NCBI GenBank assembly: GCA_036378735.1 | Contig: DASUVX010000209.1 | Coordinates: 1-19,294 of the forward strand | DNA: 19,294 bases | Direction: 5' to 3' | DNA from: GCA-003244245 sp036378735 | Lineage (GTDB): Bacteria > Actinomycetota > Actinomycetes > Mycobacteriales > Pseudonocardiaceae | In this document: piece by piece, positions 13,716 to 19,294 of the stretch | Position numbering within the stretch: the first letter of the stretch is position 1 | Layout of the letters: each line of letters begins with the position of its first letter | Notes under the pieces: generated by a model | What the model was told of the DNA's origin: nothing | Database searches by the model: none | What the model saw: the letters and a program-made list of their open reading frames with translations, nothing else | Program-made: the position numbers and the translations under genes

Positions 13716-14290
13716 GCTCGCTGTCCCGGCTCTCGACGTTGATCAACCGGCCAGTCAGCAGCATCCTCGACGCCGCTGGCGCGCTGGTGGACCTGCCACG
13801 CCGGGTGGTCACCATGGTGATCGAAGTCGAGAAGACTCTCGCCGCCGTGAACGCCGCCACGCAGCGGGCCGATGCGCTGATCGAGCGTATCGACGGCATC
13901 ACCACCAAGGCGGAAGGTGCCGTGCGAGCCGCCTCGGACACGGTCGGTGCGGCCGCCACGGCCATCGAGCAGGCCAGCAGTATCACCGCGACTGCCGCTC
14001 CACTGCTGGCCAGCTACAGCGAGCCGCTGCGCCGCCTGGAGCCGGCGGTACGCCGGCTGGCGGAGTCGACCGACACCCAAGAGGTCGACGCCCTGGTCAA
14101 GCTCATCGACCGGTTACCGCGGCTGGTCAACGCGATGGACGATGACGTGATGCCGCTGCTGGACCGTCTCGACCAGAGCGGACCGGACCTCAACCAGCTG
14201 CTGGACAACGTCTCTGATCTCAACCGGATGGCCGGCCGGATACCGAAGGTCTTCCGCCGCCGCCGTGAGGGTGCCACCGACCGAACGTGA
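13706..14290 (+). CDS. Helical (phasin-like/coiled-coil) hypothetical protein
   Basis: The 194-residue protein is almost entirely amphipathic helix. The order is a short N-terminal segment (LSTLINRPVSSILDAAGALVDLP), a long alanine-rich helix with heptad spacing (EVEKTLAAVNAATQRADAL and onward to about 95), and a C-terminal part with the recurring pattern VDALVKLIDRLPRLV, DDDVMPLLDRLDQ and PDLNQLLDNVSDLNRM, ending in a basic tail (PKVFRRRRE). Similar small helical proteins are widespread in actinobacteria without assigned function. It may bind membranes or granules; that is inference. The start is GTG 13706, nine bases after GGGAG; ATG 13712 is an alternative. It follows the repeat-protein gene by 40 bp and is probably in the same transcript. 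Confidence 0.8.
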   Translation: MDMSSLSRLSTLINRPVSSILDAAGALVDLPRRVVTMVIEVEKTLAAVNAATQRADALIERIDGITTKAEGAVRAASDTVGAAATAIEQASSITATAAPLLASYSEPLRRLEPAVRRLAESTDTQEVDALVKLIDRLPRLVNAMDDDVMPLLDRLDQSGPDLNQLLDNVSDLNRMAGRIPKVFRRRREGATDRT

Positions 14291-14821
14291 TAATCGGCGC
14301 AGCCGGCGAATGCCGCTGTGATGTGCATCACCGAATGTCCTTGTTTGGTATTCGTGCTGGTGGTCGACCCAATTGTTGAAGCGATTCCGGTAAGGCGCCG
14401 TCGGATTTACGATCAGCCATTTCGGCGCTCGTCCGGCCCCCGAGGAAGGCAGCGACAACGATGAACTCGATTGAGCCACGGTTGCCCATGCCACGGCGCG
14501 GACTCGAGCCGGGCACGTTCTCGCGCGTCGTTACCCTCCGGGCTGCCATCCCGCCCACTGACCAGCAATCCCACCCTCCCGTCACATCGATCCGGGCGGT
14601 CTAGACGTAGCGAACATCGTCTGCGAATCGGCATTGAGGCGACCGGACGGTCGCACCACAGTTCGCTGGGTTCTGCGCTGCTGCGCCCCGCGGCGGTCCA
14701 CGCCCGGCCATGCCTGAGCTGACTTCGGAATCGAGGGCGGGAAAATGTCGACATCGACATTCGGGCGCCGCTGCGCGCCCCGACATGAGCGCTGGTCGAT
14801 CGGCACCGGAAAAACGCCGCG
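14291..14821. other. 531-bp region without a convincing gene, upstream of the sigma factor
   Basis: Several open frames cross this stretch on both strands, but none has the third-position G/C bias or recognisable motifs of its neighbours, and the part near 14300-14420 is less GC-rich than the genes. No anti-sigma (RsbW/UsfX-like) frame is found, although one often precedes SigF genes. The only structured signal seen is the palindrome at 14744-14761. A long 5' leader, a small RNA or a decayed gene are possible. Confidence 0.5.
14744..14761. promoter_or_regulatory. Perfect 18-bp palindrome before the sigma-factor gene
   Basis: AATGTCGA, CA, TCGACATT is a perfect 8-2-8 inverted repeat that also contains the nested palindrome ATGTCGACAT. 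It lies 60 bp upstream of the sigma-factor start, a fitting place for an operator of a dimeric regulator. The regulator is unknown. Confidence 0.5.
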
Positions 14822-15718
14822 GTGAGCGGGCTAACGATCACCGGCGACGCGACCGCGCAAGTCATCGCCGGCGGGTGCGTCCCGCTCCGGCGCCCCGACC
14901 TGGATGTGGTCGGCCCGATATCCGGCGACGGTGCCGCTTCGGTGCAGCCGCAGGCGGCAGAGCCCGACGAATACGCGCATCTGGTTCCACTGCAGCGCCG
15001 CTATGCCGAACTGGCGCCCGGCGATCCGGCTCGGCGGCGCGGGCGCGATCAGCTGATCAATGGCTACCTACCGGTCGCCGAACACATAGCCCGCCGCTTT
15101 GCTGGCCGCGGTGAGCCGCTGGACGACCTGATTCAGGTCGCCACCGTCGGTCTGATCAACGCGGTGGACCGTTTCGAACCCGCCCGCGGCTCGAACTTCT
15201 TGTCCTTCGCGGTACCGACGATCACCGGCGAAGTCCGCCGGTACTTCCGTGACCACGGCTGGTCTACGCGAGTGCCCCGCCGGCTCAAGGACCTGAACCT
15301 GGCCATCAGGAGCGCCGTGGCGGAGATGTCCCAGCAGTTGGGGCGGGCTCCCCGGCCCAGCGAGCTCGCCGACCGGCTGGGTGTACCGGTCTCTCAGGTG
15401 ATCGAAGGGCTGCAAGCCGGGGAGGCGTATCGCAGCTCGTCGCTGGATGAGATGCTCGGTTGCGGGGAGGGCACCGCGACGCTGGGTGAGTTCGTCGGTG
15501 CCTTGGATGCCGAGCTGGCGCTGATCGACCATCGCGAGACGCTGCGTCCAGTGCTGGCCGAGCTCTCGCCGCGTGACCGCAAGATCCTCATCCTGCGGTT
15601 CTTCCACCAGCAGACCCAGACCCAGATCGCCGAACAGGTCGGCATATCGCAGATGCACGTGTCGCGCGTGCTCCGCCAGACGCTGACATACCTCCGGGAC
15701 CGCATCGGCTCAGATTGA
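14822..15718 (+). CDS. RNA polymerase sigma factor of the SigB/SigF/SigG group
   Basis: This alternative sigma factor directs RNA polymerase to stress or developmental promoters. The 298 residues have an unaligned N-terminal leader (1-58), then region 2 (LINGYLPVAEHIARRFAGRG, LDDLIQVATVGLINAVDRF, FLSFAVPTITGEVRRYFRDH), region 3 (LNLAIRSAVAEMSQQLGRAP, ELADRLGVPVSQVIEGLQ) and region 4 with the -35-binding helix (TQTQIAEQVGISQMHVSRVL). The STRVPRRLKDL linker and SQMHVSRVL are typical of SigF. The start is GTG 14822, since upstream frames lack support. Unlike classical sigF loci, no anti-sigma or anti-anti-sigma gene is adjacent. The palindrome at 14744-14761 may control it. Confidence 0.92.
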   Translation: MSGLTITGDATAQVIAGGCVPLRRPDLDVVGPISGDGAASVQPQAAEPDEYAHLVPLQRRYAELAPGDPARRRGRDQLINGYLPVAEHIARRFAGRGEPLDDLIQVATVGLINAVDRFEPARGSNFLSFAVPTITGEVRRYFRDHGWSTRVPRRLKDLNLAIRSAVAEMSQQLGRAPRPSELADRLGVPVSQVIEGLQAGEAYRSSSLDEMLGCGEGTATLGEFVGALDAELALIDHRETLRPVLAELSPRDRKILILRFFHQQTQTQIAEQVGISQMHVSRVLRQTLTYLRDRIGSD

Positions 15719-15753
15719 TCACACACCGGGGCCGCTGGTGGGATGCTTGTTGG

Positions 15754-16143
15754 GTGGATCAGCGCATCAGCCTGGTGACGCTTGGCGTGACCGATCTGTC
15801 CCGAGCCCGCTCGTTCTACGAGGCGCTCGGCTGGCGCGGTGCCCGGCAGCCCGACGATGAGGTCTGCTTCTTCCAGGCTGGCGGGATGGTCTTCGGCCTG
15901 TGGACGGCGCTGGGCGGTCACGGCGCTCCCGGGATCGAGCTGGCCCACAACGTCCGCTCACCGGAGGAGGTCGGCGCCGTACTGGCCGAGGCCGAGCAGG
16001 CGGGCGGCACCATCGTGCGGCCTAGCGCCCGCGCGGAGTGGGGCGGTACGACCGGGGCATTCGCCGATCCGGACGGCTACGTCTGGGAGGTTGCCCACAA
16101 CCCCGGCTGGACACTCGACACCGACGGCGGTGTTCGGATCTAA
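15754..16143 (+). CDS. VOC-family (glyoxalase/bleomycin-resistance fold) protein
   Basis: The 129-residue protein is built of two beta-alpha-beta-beta-beta modules of the vicinal-oxygen-chelate fold: ISLVTLGVTDLSRARSFYEALGW with MVFGLWTALG, and then VRSPEEVGAVLAEAEQAGG with GAFADPDGYVWEVAHNPGW. The FADPDGYVWEV strand with its metal-site-type Glu is present. The N-terminal metal His is replaced by Ser/Leu context (RISLVTLG), so metal binding, if any, is incomplete; many such actinobacterial paralogues have no known reaction. The start is GTG 15754, where the domain begins. Its TAA overlaps the stop of the convergent MazF gene by 3 bases. Confidence 0.85.
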   Translation: MDQRISLVTLGVTDLSRARSFYEALGWRGARQPDDEVCFFQAGGMVFGLWTALGGHGAPGIELAHNVRSPEEVGAVLAEAEQAGGTIVRPSARAEWGGTTGAFADPDGYVWEVAHNPGWTLDTDGGVRI

Positions 16144-16493
16144 CGGTGCTGTTGGTCGCCCGCTGCGAACCAGAGCGTCAACTGGTCGATGATTTCGTGC
16201 AGGGTGTCGTCGGTGGCAGTGCTGATCTGCTGTCCGAAACGCTGGGTGGAAACGGCCCGTACCGCCTCGCACATGGCCCAGCTCGCCCGGTTCAGTCCGC
16301 CGTCGTCAGCGACGGGAATGTGGTGCGGGAAGCCTCGTTCGCGAGTGGTCAGCGGAACGACGATGGCTTGGCGGATCGGTAGCGCGTTGAACCGGTTGCC
16401 CGACACGACGATGCAGGGTCGGATGCCCCGCTGCTCGTTGGCAACTATGGGATCCAGTTCGACCGACCAGATGTGGCCCTGCCGGACTTTCAC
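16140..16493 (-). CDS. mazF: MazF/PemK-family endoribonuclease toxin
   Basis: MazF toxins cut single-stranded RNA at short sequences and stop growth when the antitoxin is lost. The 117-residue protein starts VKVRQGHIWSVELDP and has the family strands RPCIVVSGNRFN (with the catalytic-type Arg), AIVVPLTTRERG (Thr/Ser site), GLNRASWAMCEAVRAVS and a C-terminal helix DDTLHEIIDQLTLWF. Nothing suggests truncation. Start GTG 16493 overlaps the antitoxin TGA as GTGA, so the two are translationally coupled; an open frame further upstream is the antitoxin read in another frame. The RNA target sequence cannot be predicted. Confidence 0.92.
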   Translation of the reverse strand: MKVRQGHIWSVELDPIVANEQRGIRPCIVVSGNRFNALPIRQAIVVPLTTRERGFPHHIPVADDGGLNRASWAMCEAVRAVSTQRFGQQISTATDDTLHEIIDQLTLWFAAGDQQHR

Positions 16494-16762
16494 TGGTTGT
16501 ACTCCGGCCACTCCCGCGCGGCGGCGGTATCGGGCTCGCCGGAGCTCACCTCGGCCAGTTCGTCGAGATAGTCCTGCCAGCCAGTCGGATCCTCCTGCCG
16601 TATGCGCTCGTAGGCTGCATCGATCTCGGCCCATCGTTGCTCGGCCTCCAGCCGGCGCGATGCGACGTCCAGCAGTGCCCCCATCGTGGTGCCCCGCGCC
16701 CGAGCGATGCCGGCGAGGCGATCACGCACCGCTTGGTCAACCTTGATAGTGGTCATCGGCAT
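16490..16762 (-). CDS. mazE: MazE-type ribbon-helix-helix antitoxin
   Basis: This 90-residue antitoxin should neutralise the MazF encoded just downstream and repress the operon. The N-terminal part (MTTIKVDQAVRDRLAGIAR, then GTTMGALLDVASRRL) has the strand-helix-helix pattern of RHH DNA-binding proteins. The C-terminal part is acidic and flexible (QDYLDELAEVSSGEP) and ends WPEYNQ, typical of actinobacterial MazE tails that wrap the toxin. The start is ATG 16762 or ATG 16756. No ribosome-binding site is seen; TATACT at 16775-16770 (minus strand) lies 7 nt before ATG 16762, so the mRNA is probably leaderless. Confidence 0.88.
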   Translation of the reverse strand: MPMTTIKVDQAVRDRLAGIARARGTTMGALLDVASRRLEAEQRWAEIDAAYERIRQEDPTGWQDYLDELAEVSSGEPDTAAAREWPEYNQ

Positions 16763-16789
16763 ACCGCTGAGTATACCGAAAAGGCATAC
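16759..16789 (-). promoter_or_regulatory. MazEF operator/promoter: palindrome overlapping a -10 box
   Basis: GTATACC, gaaaa, GGCATAC (16771-16789, plus strand) is an inverted repeat with one mismatch, and a third half-site GCATACC lies at 16759-16765 over the antitoxin start. The minus-strand -10 hexamer TATACT is inside the palindrome, so binding of the RHH antitoxin would block RNA polymerase. This is the usual autoregulation layout of toxin-antitoxin operons; binding itself is inferred. Confidence 0.6.
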
Positions 16790-16792
16790 TGA

Positions 16793-17686
16793 TCACCGGC
16801 TCCGGGCCATGGTGAGTCCGCGCGCCCGTAGCACCCGGCGCTCCACCGGAGCGAAGACGAGCAGTTCGATGGCGACGCCGACCACCAGGATGAGCGCGAT
16901 GGAGGCGATCACCAGGTCCATCGCGTTCAGTTCCCGCCCGATATTGAGTTGCTGCCCGAGCCCGATGCCCAGCGCGGGCGAGTAGGTGATCAGCTCGGCG
17001 GCCATCAGCGAGCGCCACGAGAACGCCCAGCCCTGCTTGAGGCCGGCCAGGTAACCGGGCAGCGCCGCCGGCAGCAGCACATGCCAGATCCGGCCGACCG
17101 TACCGAGACCCAGCACCCGGCCTACCTTGTCGAGCAGCGGTGGCACCTGGTCGAACCCGGCGAGTAGCCCGTTGGCGATGGAAGGCACGGCGCCGAGCAG
17201 TACCACCGCGTAGATGGCGGCGTCGGACAGGCCGAACCAGATGATCGCCGCCGGGACCCATGCGACCGACGGCAGGCTCTGCAGCCCACTGACGAACGGC
17301 CCGAGCGCGGCCCGCAGCCACCGGCTGCGCCACATCGCCAGCCCGAGCACGGTGCCCACCATCAACGACGCCGCGAAGCCCACCGCGCCGCGCGACACGC
17401 TGATCGAGACGGCCTCCCAGGCACGACCGTCGCGCACGGTCTGACCGAAGGTGTGGAACACCTCGAGCGGGCTGGGCAACGCGTAGCTCGGCTTGAGCCC
17501 GGTGCTGTAGGCGAGCTGCCACAGCGCGATAAAGGCCGCGACCGCGGCGACAGGGGGTAGTACCGATCGCACGAACACCTTTGCAGCACCGGGCCGCGGT
17601 GGCAGTGCGGGCGCTTCCAGCGCGTCCAACCCAGCCTCGAAGGCGCGGTGATCGTCGACAGCTGTGGTGATGTCGTCAACGGCCAT
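16793..17686 (-). CDS. ABC importer permease (sulfonate/nitrate/taurine type)
   Basis: This 297-residue inner-membrane subunit has a soluble N-terminus (about 1-38) and six predicted membrane helices. The second half holds the loop that contacts the ATPase (LPAALPGYLAGLKQGWAFSW, then MAAELI), in the form used by the SsuC/TauC/NrtB family rather than by sugar or peptide importers. GLQSLPSVAWVPAAIIWFG is also characteristic of this group. It overlaps the upstream ATPase gene by 11 bp, indicating coupled translation. The unusually long cytosolic leader (VDDITTAVDDHRAFEAGLD) is poorly conserved. Substrate is not fixed by sequence; aliphatic sulfonates are the commonest for this arrangement. Confidence 0.92.
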   Translation of the reverse strand: MAVDDITTAVDDHRAFEAGLDALEAPALPPRPGAAKVFVRSVLPPVAAVAAFIALWQLAYSTGLKPSYALPSPLEVFHTFGQTVRDGRAWEAVSISVSRGAVGFAASLMVGTVLGLAMWRSRWLRAALGPFVSGLQSLPSVAWVPAAIIWFGLSDAAIYAVVLLGAVPSIANGLLAGFDQVPPLLDKVGRVLGLGTVGRIWHVLLPAALPGYLAGLKQGWAFSWRSLMAAELITYSPALGIGLGQQLNIGRELNAMDLVIASIALILVVGVAIELLVFAPVERRVLRARGLTMARSR

Positions 17687-18464
17687 GGCGGGAGATCTCC
17701 GCGCGTAGGTGATGGGTGATCTCGGTGGCCAGCGCGCTGACGCCGGGGGACTCGATCGCTCGCGGTTGGCTCAGCTCGACCTGCCACTCCTGGACGATCC
17801 GGCCCGGGCGGGAACTCATCAGCAGCACCCGCTGCCCCAGCCGCACGGCCTCGCGCACATTGTGCGTGACGAACACGATGGACAGCTGCTGCTCCGTCCA
17901 TAGCCGGACCAGCTCCTCGTGCAGCGCGTCGCGGGTGATCGCGTCGAGCGCGGCGAACGGCTCGTCCATCAGCAGCAGCCGGCTGTCCTGGGCCAGCGCC
18001 CGGGCCAGCGCCACCCGCTGGCGCATGCCGCCGGACAGCTCATGTACCCGTTTACGGCCCTGGCCGGCCAGGTTCACCAGGGTGAGCAGCCGCTCGACCT
18101 CGGCTGCGCGCTCGCGCCGACCCACTCCCCGGGCCTTGAGCGCCAGCTCGACATTGCCGGCGGCGGTCAACCAGGGCAGCAGCGCAGGTTCCTGGAACAT
18201 CAGCGCCGGCCGGCCCACCGTGACCTCGATGCTGCCGGACGTGGGAGCGCCGAGACCGGCGATGAGCGACAGCAGGGTGGATTTCCCGCAGCCGGAGGCC
18301 CCGAGCAGGCAGACGAACTCACCAGGGGCAACGTCCAGGTCGATCCGGTCCAGCACCGGTGGCCGGTTGGGCTCGAAGACTTGGACGAGTTGGGTGAGTC
18401 GCACGCTCGAGGCGGGTAACGGCAGCTTCGGGGGTGCCGGCTTGAGGATCGGGAGAAGTGCCAT
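17676..18464 (-). CDS. ABC importer ATP-binding protein (SsuB/TauB type)
   Basis: This protein hydrolyses ATP to drive the importer. The 262 residues contain Walker A GASGCGKST (55-63), the Q-loop FQEPALLPW, the signature LSGGMRQ (143-149), Walker B LLLMDEPF and the switch His in FVTHNVREAV (H201). All catalytic residues are present. The short insert-free form, with EPALLPWLT after the Q-loop and no C-terminal regulatory domain, fits the nitrate/sulfonate/taurine class. It lies 5 bp after the binding-protein gene and overlaps the permease gene. The start is ATG 18464; a GGAC within the end of the preceding gene may serve as ribosome-binding site. Confidence 0.95.
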   Translation of the reverse strand: MALLPILKPAPPKLPLPASSVRLTQLVQVFEPNRPPVLDRIDLDVAPGEFVCLLGASGCGKSTLLSLIAGLGAPTSGSIEVTVGRPALMFQEPALLPWLTAAGNVELALKARGVGRRERAAEVERLLTLVNLAGQGRKRVHELSGGMRQRVALARALAQDSRLLLMDEPFAALDAITRDALHEELVRLWTEQQLSIVFVTHNVREAVRLGQRVLLMSSRPGRIVQEWQVELSQPRAIESPGVSALATEITHHLRAEISRHGR

Positions 18465-18469
18465 GTCCG

Positions 18470-19294
18470 CTAGTCCTTCCCGAGCCCATTGGCCGACACG
18501 GTCGGCAGGCCCCGTTGGGTGAGGATCCGGTTGAGGATCGACAGCTCGTAGATGCCGTGCAGATCGACCTGCTTGGTGGCGACCCCGGCGGTCACCGCGT
18601 TGGCGGCGCTGCGTTGCAGGGACGTCGCGATCGGGTCGTTGGTCACCGTCAGGTTCTGCCAGGCGCGGTCGACCACGTCCGGCGGCAACGGCTTGCCGGT
18701 CAGCGCGTTGATGCCGTCATTGACGGTGGTCTTGGCTTCGGCGGAGTTCTGCGTCGCCCACTGCACCGCGTCGACGTGCCCCCGCAGCAATGCGTCGACC
18801 GTTTGCGGGTGCCGCTCCAAAAAGTCGGTGCGCACGATCAGGTGGGTGGTGACGAACTGCCCGCCGGGCCACAGGTCGCGCTCGTTGACCAGCACCTTGC
18901 CGCCGGCCTCCAGCACCAACCGGGACGCCCAGGGTTCCGGTATCCAGGCGCCGGCGAGCTTGCCGGATTTGAAAAGTTGCAAGGTGTCAGCGTTGCGCGT
19001 GGGCGCGATCGTGACGTCCCCGCCGCCTCGTACGCTATTGCGCAGCCCCTGGCTGCTCAGCCATGCGCGCAGCGCCACATCCTGGGTGTTGCCCAGTTCC
19101 GGGCTGGCCACCGTCTTGCCCCGCAGGTCGCCAGCGGTGTTGATGCCCGGACGCGCCACCAGCTGCGCGCCACCGGAAGTGGCTCCGGCGATGATCCGGA
19201 TAGCTTCGCCATCACTTCTGGCGAACGCGTTGATCGCCGGGTTCGGCCCGAGGTACGCCGCGTCCAGGCTGCCGCCGAACAACGCCTCGACCGC
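18470..19294 (-). CDS. ABC importer substrate-binding protein, 5' end cut by window edge
   Basis: This is the extracytoplasmic ligand-binding subunit of the importer. The frame is open to the right edge (275 codons seen), so the signal peptide and first strand are missing. Visible parts follow the SsuA/NMT1-like fold: LDAAYLGPNPAINAF, IIAGATSGGAQLVAR, then DLRGKTVASPELGNTQDVALRAWL, LAGAWIPEPWASRLV and the C-terminal VDLHGIYELSILNRIL. The order binding protein, ATPase, permease is typical of this transporter class. The ligand is not certain; sulfonates, taurine, nitrate or pyrimidine precursors are all transported by relatives. Confidence 0.9.
   Translation of the reverse strand, partial: AVEALFGGSLDAAYLGPNPAINAFARSDGEAIRIIAGATSGGAQLVARPGINTAGDLRGKTVASPELGNTQDVALRAWLSSQGLRNSVRGGGDVTIAPTRNADTLQLFKSGKLAGAWIPEPWASRLVLEAGGKVLVNERDLWPGGQFVTTHLIVRTDFLERHPQTVDALLRGHVDAVQWATQNSAEAKTTVNDGINALTGKPLPPDVVDRAWQNLTVTNDPIATSLQRSAANAVTAGVATKQVDLHGIYELSILNRILTQRGLPTVSANGLGKD

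Noticed and set aside
14413..14865. 150-codon minus-strand frame before the sigma gene
   Set aside because: It overlaps the sigma gene start, lacks normal third-position G/C bias and shows no motif; likewise the 85-codon frame at 14328-14585.

Overview
The window is GC-rich DNA from an actinobacterium, with strong G/C preference at third codon positions and many GTG or TTG starts. An SsgA-family gene, a SigB/SigF-type sigma factor and mycolate-free surface-glycosylation genes point to a morphologically complex, non-mycobacterial actinomycete. I cannot name the genus from the sequence alone. No rRNA, tRNA, CRISPR array, complete insertion sequence or phage module is visible.

Layout. 1-3440: the left edge cuts a LytS-type sensor histidine kinase (minus). 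It is followed by a small hypothetical protein, an Fpg/Nei-type DNA glycosylase and a two-helix membrane protein (all minus), and then a divergent RNHCP zinc-ribbon protein (plus). 3443-5755: a DUF4142 membrane protein and a ferric-reductase-like flavocytochrome, both minus and probably co-transcribed. 5928-6677: an OmpR-type regulator with a degenerate receiver, divergent from the reductase. 6678-6888: a gene-free stretch with a 15-bp triple tandem repeat and a perfect 68-bp palindrome. 6889-10085: a translationally coupled pair, a GT2-GtrA fusion and a GT39 (PMT-like) membrane glycosyltransferase. Together they look like a polyprenyl-phosphate-sugar synthase/flippase and the transferase that uses its product. 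10182-11330: an acyl-CoA dehydrogenase. 11468-15718: an SsgA-like protein, a protein joining a transposase-type HTH to fifteen 32-residue Sel1/TPR-like repeats, a helical phasin-like protein and a SigF-type sigma factor. 15754-16143: a VOC-fold protein. 16140-16762: a MazEF toxin-antitoxin pair with a recognisable operator and an apparently leaderless promoter. 16793-19294: an ABC importer of the sulfonate/nitrate/taurine type (permease, ATPase and a truncated binding protein).

Most unusual signals. (1) Two palindromes, at 6729-6796 and 8151-8218, have the same architecture: 26-bp arms, 16-nt loop, identical inner six bases, and a third partial arm copy in the loop. Their outer arm sequences differ yet stay paired. 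One is intergenic and the other lies inside a coding region. (2) The HTH-Sel1 fusion protein has an exact 96-bp period. (3) Several clean palindromes sit in promoter regions (3067-3085, 5864-5887, 14744-14761, 16771-16789), and a 26-bp element is repeated at 42-bp spacing (903-970). Functions given for these DNA elements are inference; the symmetry itself is read directly from the bases.
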